Of a DNA stretch of 64,000 bases, positions 16,084-31,568 are shown piece by piece. The translations under genes and the position numbers were made by a program. Source of the DNA: Protaetiibacter larvae (GTDB lineage Bacteria; Actinomycetota; Actinomycetes; Actinomycetales; Microbacteriaceae); assembly GCF_008365275.1 (NCBI RefSeq), contig NZ_CP043504.1:806001-870000 (forward strand). The letters are read 5' to 3'. Within the stretch, counting starts at the first letter, position 1, and each line of letters opens with the position of its first letter. Below the pieces are notes generated by a model that was not told the DNA's origin, ran no database searches, and saw only the letters and a program-made list of their open reading frames with translations.

Positions 16084-16944
16084 TCAGCGTTTCGGCGGGA
16101 TCTGGAACACCCCACGACCCGGGGGAGGGGAGGCGACGGCCGTCGCATCGGTCACGATCGGCGCGCCGGCGATCCAGTCCCGCAGCCCCGCCCCGTGCAC
16201 GAGCTGCGCGGGATGCGGGCCGCTCGCGAGCAGCCGCGGCATCCAGTCGAGCGGCAGCGGCGCGGGTGAGGCGACGAGCACGAAGTTGCCGAAGCGGCGG
16301 CCCTTGAGCACCTGCGCCTCGCCGAGCACCGCGACATCCGCGAACACCATCCCGAGGGTCGCCGCCTGCCCGCGGGCGAAGGCGGCGCCGGCGCCGTCGG
16401 CGATGTTGGCCAGCAGCACGCCGCCGGGTGCGAGGAACGCCGCGCACTCCCGGTAGAACTCGACGCTCGTCACGTGGGCGGGCGTGCGGGCTCCCGCGAA
16501 CACGTCGACCACGAGCAGCTCGACCGCGCCGCGCAGTCCGCTCGGCAGCCGCCCCAGCACCTCGCGCGCGTCGCCGTAGCGCACCCGGATGGAGGCGTCG
16601 CGCGGCAGGGGCAGTTCGCGTCGCACCAGCTCGACCAGCTCCGGTTCGAGCTCGATCACCTGCTGGCGCGATCCGGGCCGCGTGGCGGCGATGTAGCGCG
16701 GGATGGTGAGGGCGCCCGCGCCGAGGTGAAGGGCGGTGATCGGCTCGCCCGGCTCGCCGAGCTGGTCGATCACATGGCCCATGCGCGCGATGTACTCGAA
16801 GAACAGCCGCGTCGGGTCGTCGAGGTCGACGTGCGACTGCGGGGTGCCGTCGACGACGAGCTCGAAGGCGCCGGGGGTGAACCGGTCGGGGCGCACCTCG
16901 GCGCGCATGCCGTTCGAGAGCCTCACGCCCGCCGCATCCTCCAC
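16084..16944 (-). CDS. spermidine synthase-like methyltransferase-fold protein
   Basis: A 286-residue protein of the spermidine/spermine synthase superfamily. Motifs are ALHLGAGALTIPRYIA (nucleotide-binding loop), QQVIELEPELVELVRREL (acidic ligand of the aminopropyl donor), RVRYGDAREVL and ELLVVDVFAG, the usual four core motifs. In place of the aminopropyltransferase DAY signature it reads DVFAGARTPAHV, as in bacterial spermidine-synthase-like proteins of unproven activity. No membrane domain is fused. The GTG at 16944 is chosen over GTG 16950 because CAGAAT lies exactly six bases before 16944. Confidence 0.8.
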   Translation of the reverse strand: MEDAAGVRLSNGMRAEVRPDRFTPGAFELVVDGTPQSHVDLDDPTRLFFEYIARMGHVIDQLGEPGEPITALHLGAGALTIPRYIAATRPGSRQQVIELEPELVELVRRELPLPRDASIRVRYGDAREVLGRLPSGLRGAVELLVVDVFAGARTPAHVTSVEFYRECAAFLAPGGVLLANIADGAGAAFARGQAATLGMVFADVAVLGEAQVLKGRRFGNFVLVASPAPLPLDWMPRLLASGPHPAQLVHGAGLRDWIAGAPIVTDATAVASPPPGRGVFQIPPKR

Positions 16945-16950
16945 GTGCAC

Positions 16951-16956
16951 ATTCTG
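16951..16956 (-). promoter_or_regulatory. leaderless -10 element of the spermidine synthase-like gene
   Basis: CAGAAT on the minus strand; GTGCAC separates it from the GTG at 16944, which decides between two in-frame GTG codons. Confidence 0.45.
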
Positions 16957-17090
16957 CCCGCCGGATGGCCGACGTCCGCGTGCTGCCCCGCCGCGCGACT
17001 CGGGGGGATGCCCCCACCTGTTCGGGGGCCAGCCCCCTGCCGACGCGCGGCGCGCGTTCCTAGCGTCGAAGCGACAACGAAGGAGCCCCC

Positions 17091-17849
17091 ATGAACACCA
17101 CCACTCGCGGCCGCCGCGGCCGCCGCATCGCTCTCGCCGCCGGCGTCGGCGTCGTCGGCGCCACCCTGCTGGCCGGCTGTCTGCCCGTCCCCCGCATCGC
17201 CTTCCCCCCGGAGGCGCTCGGCGAGCTCGCGACCGAGCAGCACGCCGTGTCGGACGAGGTGCACGCGCTGCGCCTCGAGACCGGCGGCTCCGTGGACGTC
17301 GTGCTCGGCGACGAGCCGGGCCTCACGATCCGCGGCCCGCAGGGCATCCTCGATCGGCTGACGGTGGACGAGTCGAACGGCACCCTCGTGCTCGGCAGCA
17401 CGGGCGGCGCCGGATGGCTGGGCGAGCTGCTGCGCTACACGCTCACCGTCACCTCGCTCGACACGGTCGAGCTCTCCGGTTCGGGCGATGTGCGCGCCGA
17501 CCTCTCCGCGGCCGACGTCGTGACGATCCGCGTCGACGGCTCGGGCGACGTCACGGGCACGGGCGTCGCGGCGGACAGCGTCGACGTGGAGCTCTCGGGC
17601 TCGGGCGACGTACGCCTGGCAGGCCAGGCCGACACCGCCACCCTGCGGGTCTCCGGCTCGGGAGACCTCTCCGCCGGAGCTCTGCGTCTGGTGGACGCGC
17701 TGGCCGAGGTCGACGGCTCCGGCGACCTCACCGTCCACGCGAGCGGCGAGCTCGACGCCTCCGTCTCCGGCAGCGGCGACATCCTGGTGCGCGGCAACCC
17801 CCGTGTGACCCGCGAGATCTCGGGCTCCGGCGACATCGTCGGCGCCTGA
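17091..17849 (+). CDS. GIN-domain (DUF2807) lipoprotein
   Basis: A 252-residue predicted lipoprotein. An arginine-rich n-region and hydrophobic segment end in the lipobox LLAGC with Cys30, so it should be anchored outside the membrane. The rest is a head-GIN (DUF2807) beta-helix: residues of about 125-250 repeat the turn motif SGSGDV/SGSGDL about seven times at 16-20-residue spacing, one per solenoid rung. Function is unknown; such proteins are thought to be cell-surface structural or adhesive. A GAAGGAG ribosome site precedes the ATG and a TAGCGT -10 lies about 30 bases upstream. Confidence 0.88.
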   Translation: MNTTTRGRRGRRIALAAGVGVVGATLLAGCLPVPRIAFPPEALGELATEQHAVSDEVHALRLETGGSVDVVLGDEPGLTIRGPQGILDRLTVDESNGTLVLGSTGGAGWLGELLRYTLTVTSLDTVELSGSGDVRADLSAADVVTIRVDGSGDVTGTGVAADSVDVELSGSGDVRLAGQADTATLRVSGSGDLSAGALRLVDALAEVDGSGDLTVHASGELDASVSGSGDILVRGNPRVTREISGSGDIVGA

Positions 17850-17870
17850 GCCGCGCTGCCCCCGGTCCCC

Positions 17871-17915
17871 GCATCCCGCCCCCCGGCATCCCGCCCCCCG
17901 GCATCCCGCCCCCCG
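17871..17915. repeat. three tandem copies of a 15-bp unit
   Basis: The unit GCATCCCGCCCCCCG occurs three times without interruption just after the GIN lipoprotein stop, followed by a degenerate fourth start (GCGTGCC). Confidence 0.9.
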
Positions 17916-17943
17916 GCGTGCCGGCCCGATGCTCCCGGCGCCT

Positions 17944-18068
17944 CCCAAATCAAGGAGTCCGGCAACCCGAATCAAGGAGTTGGCGTGACGGATGTGACGG
18001 GTGTGACGGATGTGCCCGATTTGCCGCCTCGACTCCTTGATTTGGGATCCCGGACTCCTTGATTTGGG
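17944..18068. repeat. inverted-repeat cassette upstream of rpoB
   Basis: Two left-hand units (CCCAAATCAAGGAGTCCGG and a shorter one ending AATCAAGGAGT) face two right-hand units (GACTCCTTGATTTGGG and CCGGACTCCTTGATTTGGG). The loop between them contains three tandem 9-mers of the type GTGACGGAT (17985-18011). The whole unit could fold as a large cruciform or terminator between the lipoprotein gene and the rpoB promoter. Confidence 0.85.
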
Positions 18069-18162
18069 AAGCCGGACTCCGCGGTGAGGGCGGCCCGAGG
18101 CCGCCGCGGGCGCGCCGGATCGCGGGTTATAGACCTGCCGGGAACGGATGTCAAGGAATAAG

Positions 18163-18192
18163 TAGACACGGCGCGTCGTTGGGGCCTATAGT
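18163..18192 (+). promoter_or_regulatory. rpoBC promoter
   Basis: TAGACA (18163-18168) and TATAGT (18187-18192) with an 18-bp spacer form the best sigma-A-type promoter in the window. It gives rpoB an mRNA leader of roughly 160 bases. Confidence 0.7.
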
Positions 18193-18248
18193 TGTTCTTT
18201 GCGCTCCCCCACCCTCGTGCCCTCATATCGCGGTCGGCCGAGGTGTGT

Positions 18249-18288
18249 CGTGAGACGGGATCCGAAAATGGTGGCGGATCCCCTCACG
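18249..18288 (+). promoter_or_regulatory. hairpin in the rpoB mRNA leader
   Basis: CGTGAG-AC-GGGATCCG pairs with CGGATCCC-CTCACG, 14 base pairs with a two-base bulge and a ten-base loop (AAAATGGTGG). There is no U-tract, so it is not an intrinsic terminator as it stands; it may stabilise or regulate the leader. Confidence 0.55.
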
Positions 18289-18357
18289 AGGCTGTGGGCG
18301 CCTCTCACCTGACCGACACGAACGGGGACCGACGGGTCTCACGGAGGTTGTTTCCCT

Positions 18358-21837
<3,480 letters not shown>

Positions 21838-21887
21838 GCCGGGCCACCCACAGGATTTCGAACGACGAGCGAGAGAGAACACATTCA

Positions 21888-25763
<3,876 letters not shown>

Positions 25764-25769
25764 TCGCCC

Positions 25770-25803
25770 GGGTGGGTGGGCAGCTCGCGCCGCCCACCCA
25801 CCC
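25770..25803 (+). terminator. hairpin directly after rpoC
   Basis: GGGTGGGTGGGC pairs with GCCCACCCACCC, a 12-bp stem with a ten-base loop, beginning six bases after the rpoC stop. No U-tract follows; it may protect the mRNA 3' end ahead of the real terminator at 25901. Confidence 0.5.
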
Positions 25804-25898
25804 GCTGGTCGAGTACCGCGCAGCTTTCACCCGCGGTTCGCGCCGCGCAGCTACCCAACCCGCTGGTCGAGTAGCCGCGCAGCGGCGTATCGAGACCA
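25801..25898. repeat. CGCTGGTCGAGTA-type repeat pair
   Basis: Two direct partial copies begin CCCGCTGGTCGAGTA (25801 and 25859). The second continues into GGCGTATCGAGACCACA, matching in reverse the element at 45305-45344. The same core lies inside lhr at 6361-6453. Confidence 0.75.
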
Positions 25899-25900
25899 CA

Positions 25901-25938
25901 CGAAGAAGGCCCCCGCCTGTCGGCGGGGGCCTTCTTCG
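25901..25938. terminator. strong bidirectional terminator after rpoC
   Basis: A perfect 17-bp stem, CGAAGAAGGCCCCCGCC with GGCGGGGGCCTTCTTCG, and a TGTC loop. The A-rich and T-rich outer arms let it work for rpoBC on the plus strand and for the membrane protein gene that ends at 25950 on the minus strand. Confidence 0.9.
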
Positions 25939-25949
25939 TCGTTCGGGGC

Positions 25950-27506
25950 TCAGCCCGCGCGGCCGTCGAGCGCCTGCTGCACCGCGGCGTCGCCGTGCTC
26001 GCGCAGGTAGGCGACGAGGTCGGGGTAGCTCGACGGGTTGCCCGCGAGGGCGACCCAGTTGGCCTGGTCGAGGGCGAGCTCGGCGAGCTCGGCCGCGGGG
26101 GTGGCGGGGTCGGCCGCGCGCGACACCGCCGCGGGTGCGGGGGCGGCGGCGGGCGCGGGTGGTGCGGGAACGGGCGCCGCGGGCGCGGCCGCCGCCGTGG
26201 GCGTGCCCGGGTAGCCGGGGTGCACGGGTGCGTTCTCGAGCGCGTACGCGCGCACCGCGGCGGGTGCGGTGAGGGCCACGAGGGTGACGACCGCGGGTGC
26301 GAGGAGGGCGAGCACGAACGGGTACGGCAGCAGGCTGACGGCGATCCCCGTGAACGAGGTGTTGAGCGATCCGACGATCGCGACGATGAAGGTCACGAGG
26401 CCGAGGCCCCCGACTGCGCCGGCCAGGCCGAGCACGACGACGCGCGATCCTGCGGGGTCGGCGAGCAGGCGCGTGCGCGCCACGACTGCGGCGATCGCGG
26501 CGGCGGCGAGCGCCACGAGGAAGGCGATCGAGTAGCCGATCTGCGCGGAGGGCAGGAAGAGCGAGAGCAGCACGACCACGGCGAGCACGCCCGAGGCGAC
26601 GGCTGCGACGGTGAGGGCGTCGCGGGCGACGCGGAACCAGAGCTGCAGCGGCGGAAGCGGGGTCACCGCGGCGGCGAGCGCGGGCGAGCAGAGAGCTCCG
26701 GCGAGCAGTGCGAGCCAGAGCACGAAGGTGCCGTCGGTGAGGGTCTCGACGCCGAACCCCGTGAGGGCCCAGTCGGACAGGGCCGAGATGAGCACGAGCG
26801 GCAGAATGGCGACGCTGACCCCCCAGCCGATGATCCGGCCGGATGCCGAGCGCCGCAGCACGGCACCGATGATCGCGAGGAGCGCGGCGCCCTTGGCGAG
26901 CAGCACCACGATGAGCAGGATGATCACGAGCGCCGAGGCGAGGTACTGAGACACCTGGATCGACCCGATGACGACGCCGAGGAGCGTCGTGAGTGCGGCC
27001 GCGCCGCCCACGACGGCGAGCAGGATGAGGCCGATGCGTGCCGCGGCGGGCACCGCACCGGGGTCGGCGGCGAGCTCGGCGCGCCGCGGCTGCGCGATGA
27101 GTGCCGTGCCGGCGAGGCCGATGGCGGCCGCGAAGCCGATCCCGGAGACGAGGCCGAACCCCGAGAGCACGAGGTACACGAGCACGAGGATCCCGTACGG
27201 CGCGGCGAACGCCAGGCGGATGCCGAGCACCGTCGGGATCGAGATCGGCCCGAGCGCTCCCGCGCGCACCAGGAAGGTGAGCCCCACCCCGAGCACCGTG
27301 AGGATCGTCACCAGCAGCACGTCGATGCGCGTCGCCGCGGTCGAGATCCCGAAGCCGCTGACGGTCCACGGGAGGGCGAGCGAGATGAGCAGCAGGACCG
27401 CGGCCGCGGCATCCCGCGCCCAGTCGTCGATGCCCATCGGGGGCAGCAGTCGGCGCGGGGCGGGGGTGGATTGCTGCGGGGCCAGCTCGGGATACGGGTT
27501 CGTCAT
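25950..27506 (-). CDS. polytopic membrane protein with C-terminal variant leucine-rich-repeat-like domain
   Basis: A 518-residue protein. After a short soluble head there are about ten to twelve hydrophobic segments between residues of about 30 and 400, including GVGLTFLVRAG and SLALPWTVSGFG. A low-complexity Ala/Pro linker leads to a C-terminal domain of about 55 residues (TPAAELAELALDQANWVALA, then PSSYPDLVAYLREHGDAAVQ). This domain resembles the start of the neighbouring gene product and the actinobacterial variant leucine-rich repeat. Function is unknown. The ATG at 27506 has AATGAT seven bases upstream; an alternative ATG is at 27518. Confidence 0.78.
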   Translation of the reverse strand: MTNPYPELAPQQSTPAPRRLLPPMGIDDWARDAAAAVLLLISLALPWTVSGFGISTAATRIDVLLVTILTVLGVGLTFLVRAGALGPISIPTVLGIRLAFAAPYGILVLVYLVLSGFGLVSGIGFAAAIGLAGTALIAQPRRAELAADPGAVPAAARIGLILLAVVGGAAALTTLLGVVIGSIQVSQYLASALVIILLIVVLLAKGAALLAIIGAVLRRSASGRIIGWGVSVAILPLVLISALSDWALTGFGVETLTDGTFVLWLALLAGALCSPALAAAVTPLPPLQLWFRVARDALTVAAVASGVLAVVVLLSLFLPSAQIGYSIAFLVALAAAAIAAVVARTRLLADPAGSRVVVLGLAGAVGGLGLVTFIVAIVGSLNTSFTGIAVSLLPYPFVLALLAPAVVTLVALTAPAAVRAYALENAPVHPGYPGTPTAAAAPAAPVPAPPAPAAAPAPAAVSRAADPATPAAELAELALDQANWVALAGNPSSYPDLVAYLREHGDAAVQQALDGRAG

Positions 27507-27544
27507 GGGGGAGATCATTCCCTATTCAGGCGACCGCGTGCCGC

Positions 27545-29230
27545 TCAGTAGTCCGTGGCGCGCACGAGGGAGTCGAGCTTGCCCTCCCGGCTGAGCTCCA
27601 CGAGGTGGTTGGCCGCCGTCGCCGACCACTCGCCGACCGTGGCGAGCACGCTGAACTGCCAGCCGCCGTCGGACTGCACGGCGGTCAGCGTCGGGTTGTC
27701 GAGCTCGAGCTCCTCGAGGTCGATGGGGAGGTCGGCGAGGCAGTTGCTGCCGTCGTCGGTCGAGTACTCGTACTCCTCCCAGTAGTAGTCCCAGTAGGTG
27801 GACGACACGGTCCAGTCGGCGCAGGTGCCCGAGAGGTGCAGTTCGCCTTCGGAGTCGCCGTAGGGGGCGCTCCACGAGACGCTCACGTCGTCGATGGTGG
27901 TGTGGCCGGCGTCCGCGTTGGCGAACGCCGCGGAGTCGATGCTGAGCACTCCGCCCTCGTCGCTCCAGTAGCTCCAGGGGCTGTCGGGCAGGAAGGCGGG
28001 GCCGTAGAGCGCGATCACCCGGCGCTCCGCGAGCGGCAGGGTGGCCGCGAGCTGCTCCCAGTAGTCGTCGCCCGCCTCGGTGTCGAGGGCGGCGCGCACG
28101 GTCTTCTCGGCGGCGCTCGCCGCATCCGGCGAGGTGACGGCCGCCGGGATGGTGTCGCCCAGTGCGGGCGGGTCGTCCGACCAGCGCCACGAGGCCTGGT
28201 AGGCGAAGTCGGCGGCGGTCAGCAGGGGGCTCACGTACCAGCCGGGGCCCTCCTGCACGGTGACCACGGAGACGATGCCGGGGGTCTCCTCGTCGAGCTC
28301 GCCGAAGTCGACGGTGTAGGGGAGGTCGAGGCTGTCTTCGAGGCTCTGCCGCGACTGCTCGAGGATGTCGTCGATCTCGTCCTCCGAGTAGCCGTAGCTC
28401 TCGAACTGCTCCTTGTTCGCCTGACGGGAGAGGTCGATGATCGCGTCGGCGAGCTCCTTCTCGTCGCCGTCGATGGTGAGCGTGCCGTCGTTCACCGTGA
28501 CGCGCTGCACGCCTTCGGCGAGCTCGTCGCTCGTGAACTCGAGGTCGTCGGTCGTCACGGTGACCGCGTTCTTGATGCGCTCGATGTTTTGGCGCGCGGT
28601 GGCCGAGTCCGTGTCGTCGGTCTGGATCTCACCGAGCTTCTGGACGGCGCCCTGGAGGCTCGCGATCTCGCTCGGGGCGAGGCTGCCGGCGATCCCGAGG
28701 GGGTCGAGCGAGAGCGAGGAGCTCAGCAGCTTCTGCGCCGCACCTTCGGGCGAGGTCGCGGGAAGCAGTCGGGGCAGGAAGATCGCCGCGGTCACGCCGC
28801 CGCCGACCACGAGGGCGCCGACGACGCTGAGCGAGACGATGAGGGGCACGCGGGACTTCTTCGGGCGCGCGGCGCCGGGGGCGGCTGCGTCCGCGGACGG
28901 GACGCCGAACGGCGATGCGCCGGCCGCCGGCACCTCGCCCAGCGACGCGGGGTAGGCGACCGGGGTCGCCGGGGTGCTCGGCGCGACCGGCGGCACGATC
29001 GGTGCCGCGACCGCCGGGGCGGGGGCGCCGCCGGCGCGGATCGCGGTGACCGCGGCGCGGGCGCGCTCATCGCCGTACTGGGCGAGCCAGTCGAGCAGCC
29101 CGGGGTACACGGCCGGGTGCGCAGCCACCTCCGCCCCGAGCTCCGGGGCGGCCGCCGCGATCTCCGAGAGCCGGGCGGGCGCGGTCGTGGGGTTCTGCAG
29201 TTCGATCCGGAGCGCGTCGTGGTCGTTCAT
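27545..29230 (-). CDS. single-pass membrane protein with N-terminal variant leucine-rich-repeat-like domain
   Basis: A 561-residue protein. Residues of about 5-65 form a variant leucine-rich-repeat-like domain (NPTTAPARLSEIAAAAPELG, then HPAVYPGLLDWLAQYGDERA). A Pro/Ala linker and one hydrophobic helix near residue 135 (LIVSLSVVGALVVGGGVTAA) follow, then an acidic extracytoplasmic region of about 400 residues rich in Asp, Glu, Ser and Tyr. The topology is domain inside, sensor or binding region outside. I do not recognise the outer domain. It has a good ribosome site (GAGAGGGCAC) and lies 38 bases upstream of the previous gene on the same strand, so the two are probably co-transcribed. Confidence 0.78.
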   Translation of the reverse strand: MNDHDALRIELQNPTTAPARLSEIAAAAPELGAEVAAHPAVYPGLLDWLAQYGDERARAAVTAIRAGGAPAPAVAAPIVPPVAPSTPATPVAYPASLGEVPAAGASPFGVPSADAAAPGAARPKKSRVPLIVSLSVVGALVVGGGVTAAIFLPRLLPATSPEGAAQKLLSSSLSLDPLGIAGSLAPSEIASLQGAVQKLGEIQTDDTDSATARQNIERIKNAVTVTTDDLEFTSDELAEGVQRVTVNDGTLTIDGDEKELADAIIDLSRQANKEQFESYGYSEDEIDDILEQSRQSLEDSLDLPYTVDFGELDEETPGIVSVVTVQEGPGWYVSPLLTAADFAYQASWRWSDDPPALGDTIPAAVTSPDAASAAEKTVRAALDTEAGDDYWEQLAATLPLAERRVIALYGPAFLPDSPWSYWSDEGGVLSIDSAAFANADAGHTTIDDVSVSWSAPYGDSEGELHLSGTCADWTVSSTYWDYYWEEYEYSTDDGSNCLADLPIDLEELELDNPTLTAVQSDGGWQFSVLATVGEWSATAANHLVELSREGKLDSLVRATDY

Positions 29231-29375
29231 GTGCCCTCTCATGCTGAGCGGTCGGGGTGGTCAGCCGGCTGTTCAGCGGCATGAGGAGCTACGAATCTCT
29301 CGCCGCAGATGGCCTGAAAACTATCACGAGGCGTCCTCGCCTCCGTAGCCCCTCGTCCGAGGGATGTGCGCTCAC

Positions 29376-29381
29376 TAGGCT
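29376..29381 (+). promoter_or_regulatory. -10 element upstream of the 29407 gene
   Basis: TAGGCT, 25 bases before the ATG at 29407, in the divergent gap. A GAAGGAG ribosome site follows, so this is a normal leadered promoter. No convincing -35 is seen. Confidence 0.4.
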
Positions 29382-29406
29382 GGTTCCGTCCAGTGAAGGA
29401 GCTGTC

Positions 29407-30270
29407 ATGTCCGAGCCGAGCGAACCCACCGAAACCCCGACGGACGACACCTCCGCGACCCCCGCCGCCGGGGCGGATGCTGCGCCCGAGCCTGTCGCGC
29501 TGGTCGAGCCGGTTGCGGCGCCTGTCGAGGCCGGCCCCGTGGAGGCCGGCCCGGCGGAGTCCGCCGCTGCCGAATCCGCCGCCGAGTCCGTCGCCGCCGA
29601 GTCGGCCCCCGTGGAGACCGCCCCCCTGGTGGCCGAACCGGTCGAGGCCCCGGCGGCCGTCGCACCGACCGCACTGCCGACCCCCGCGTCCGCACGCGAG
29701 GTGGTCTACGTGCAGGCGCCGACGCCGCCCGCGGCCCGGCACAACCGCGGGTTCGGCGCGCTCATCTCGGTGCTCGGCACCCTCGCCTTCGCCCTGCTCT
29801 ATCTCGCGGTCGCCGCGATCATCATCGCCGTGCGCCCCGGGATCGACGTCGAGCGGGTGCTCGGCCAGTTCGTGGTGAGCGCCGTGTTCTGGGTGCCCGT
29901 CGCGAGCTACCTGGTCTTCTCGGTCGCCTTCGCGCTCATCGTGAACCGCGCCGCCTGGTGGTCGCATGTGCTCGGCAGCCTGTTCGTGGCGGCGCTGAGC
30001 TACGCGGTCTCGCTCGGGGTGCTGGCGCTCGCGAGCGACATCATCAACAGCACCCCCGCCGAGGCCGTGGTGCTGCTCGGCTCCATCGCGACGAGTCCGT
30101 TCCTCATCGCCGCGCTCGTGATCGCACGCGAGACGGCGCTGTGGTTCGGGCTCGCGATCGCCTGGCGGGGTCGCCGGGTCAAGGAGCGCAACGCGGCGGA
30201 TCGGGCCCAGTTCGAGCAGACCGTCGCCGAGCGGCGGGCCGAGTATGAGCGAGCGCACCCCGCATCCTGA
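29407..30270 (+). CDS. membrane protein with Ala/Pro/Glu-rich N-terminus
   Basis: A 287-residue protein. The first 110 residues are low-complexity and acidic, built of repeats such as VEAGPVEAGP and AESAAAESAAESVAAES. Four hydrophobic segments follow, about 118-142, 152-176, 184-206 and 215-240, then a charged cytoplasmic tail (RAQFEQTVAERRAEYERAHP). The head is probably a disordered cytoplasmic or wall-spanning linker. Function is unknown. Its end overlaps the next gene by 26 bases, so the two are translated together. Confidence 0.8.
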   Translation: MSEPSEPTETPTDDTSATPAAGADAAPEPVALVEPVAAPVEAGPVEAGPAESAAAESAAESVAAESAPVETAPLVAEPVEAPAAVAPTALPTPASAREVVYVQAPTPPAARHNRGFGALISVLGTLAFALLYLAVAAIIIAVRPGIDVERVLGQFVVSAVFWVPVASYLVFSVAFALIVNRAAWWSHVLGSLFVAALSYAVSLGVLALASDIINSTPAEAVVLLGSIATSPFLIAALVIARETALWFGLAIAWRGRRVKERNAADRAQFEQTVAERRAEYERAHPAS

Positions 30271-30667
30271 GCGGGTCGTCGGCGTCTTCGTCGCCGTCAG
30301 CTGGGCGGCGGTGGTGTTCGCGGTCTTCGGGGTGCTCGCGGTGCTCCTCGACCGCGATCCCGTCGATCATCCCGTCGGCCCGCTGTACGGCGTGGCGGCG
30401 ATCGGCGTCTCGGTCGTGGTCGTCTACCTGGGGATCGTGCTGACGGTGCCCGCGCGTCGGCCGTGGCTCGGGGCGATCACGACGGCGGCGGGGGTGTATC
30501 TCGCGATCGTGGGTCTGGCGGCGCTCGTGGACCTCTCGCTCGCCGTCGCGCAGGCGGGCAGTCCCTTCGCGGCCGTCGCCGCGGTGCTCGCGGCGGCGCC
30601 GCCCATCGTGTGCTGGGCGGTGCTGCATCCCGCACGTCGTGCCCGACCGGGGCGGGCACCCCGGTAG
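30245..30667 (+). CDS. small four-helix membrane protein
   Basis: A 140-residue membrane protein with four hydrophobic segments (about 10-33, 45-68, 76-98, 103-125) and an Arg/Pro-rich tail. It starts inside the preceding gene. No family is recognised; the overlap suggests that the two products may function together in the membrane. Confidence 0.7.
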   Translation: MSERTPHPERVVGVFVAVSWAAVVFAVFGVLAVLLDRDPVDHPVGPLYGVAAIGVSVVVVYLGIVLTVPARRPWLGAITTAAGVYLAIVGLAALVDLSLAVAQAGSPFAAVAAVLAAAPPIVCWAVLHPARRARPGRAPR

Positions 30668-30721
30668 GGTGATCGCGGGCTCGCCCAGCTCACCACCATC
30701 GGCCTCTGCGGAAGGGCAGCG

Positions 30722-31462
30722 TTGACGGATCTCGCGAACGACTCCGGCGCGGCCGCCGTGCCGCCCCCGCCCCCTCCGCCGCCCCCGCCCCCGCCGCCCC
30801 CTGCGCCTCCGCTTCCGCCGGCCCCGCCGCCGCCCCCGCCTCCTGCTCCGCCTGCACCTCCGGCGCCCCCTGCACCCCCGGCGCCTCCACCCGCGCCTCC
30901 GGCTCTGCCGACGCCTCCTGCGCCTCCGGCTCCGCCTCCGGCTCCCGCCCCGTCGGCGCCGCCTGCCCCTCCCGCGCCGCCTGCCCCTCCCGCTCCGCCC
31001 GCGCCTCCGGCCGCTCCCGCGGAGGGGCTCATCGGGCTGCCGCCGGGCGCCCCGAGCGAAGCGATCGCGCCGACAGCCGCCGAGCCGGCGCTCGCCGAGG
31101 CCGAGGTCGAGACGGTCTTCGTGGAGCGCCGATCGCGCACCCGGTGGCGCCTGGAGCTCGACGGCGGCATCGAGTTCCCGCTCACCGCGACGACCGTCGT
31201 GCTGGGGCGCAACCCCGCGAGCGGCGACCCCGACATCCAGGACATCGCCGTGCCCGACGCCACCCGCACGCTCTCGAAGGTGCACGCCCGCCTGCGCCGC
31301 GACGGTGAGGAGTGGACGGTCACCGACCTGAAGTCGACCAACGGTGTGGTCGTCGTGGCCGATGACGGCACCGAGACGGAGCTCGAGCCCGGTGCGAGCG
31401 TCGCCGTGACGGGCGAGTTCTTCCTCGGTGAGGTGGGGATGCGGATCGTCGCCGTGCGCTGA
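30722..31462 (+). CDS. FHA-domain protein with polyproline head
   Basis: A 246-residue protein starting at TTG after a GGAAGGG ribosome site. Residues of about 14-102 are almost wholly proline and alanine (runs of 12 prolines, then repeated APP units). The C-terminal 110 residues form a forkhead-associated domain: LGRNP (strand with the phosphopeptide-binding Arg), LSKVHARLRR (the conserved S-x-x-H) and DLKSTNGVVV. FHA domains bind phosphothreonine peptides, commonly made by PknB-type kinases. The gene lies directly upstream of pilB, so a role in controlling the pilus is plausible but inferred. TAGGGT at 30665-30670 is a possible -10. Confidence 0.88.
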   Translation: MTDLANDSGAAAVPPPPPPPPPPPPPPAPPLPPAPPPPPPPAPPAPPAPPAPPAPPPAPPALPTPPAPPAPPPAPAPSAPPAPPAPPAPPAPPAPPAAPAEGLIGLPPGAPSEAIAPTAAEPALAEAEVETVFVERRSRTRWRLELDGGIEFPLTATTVVLGRNPASGDPDIQDIAVPDATRTLSKVHARLRRDGEEWTVTDLKSTNGVVVVADDGTETELEPGASVAVTGEFFLGEVGMRIVAVR

Positions 31463-31568
31463 CCGGGCCGTATCCCCCGGATGCGGGGGTCGTCCGAAGG
31501 GGTCGCGCCGGGTAGCGTGACGAACTCAGGAACGTACGTGGCGCTCCTGGCGTGTTGTCGGTCGGGGG

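Noticed and set aside
17871-18068. CRISPR array
   Set aside because: The 15-mers are contiguous without spacers and the later units are inverted relative to each other; no cas genes are nearby.
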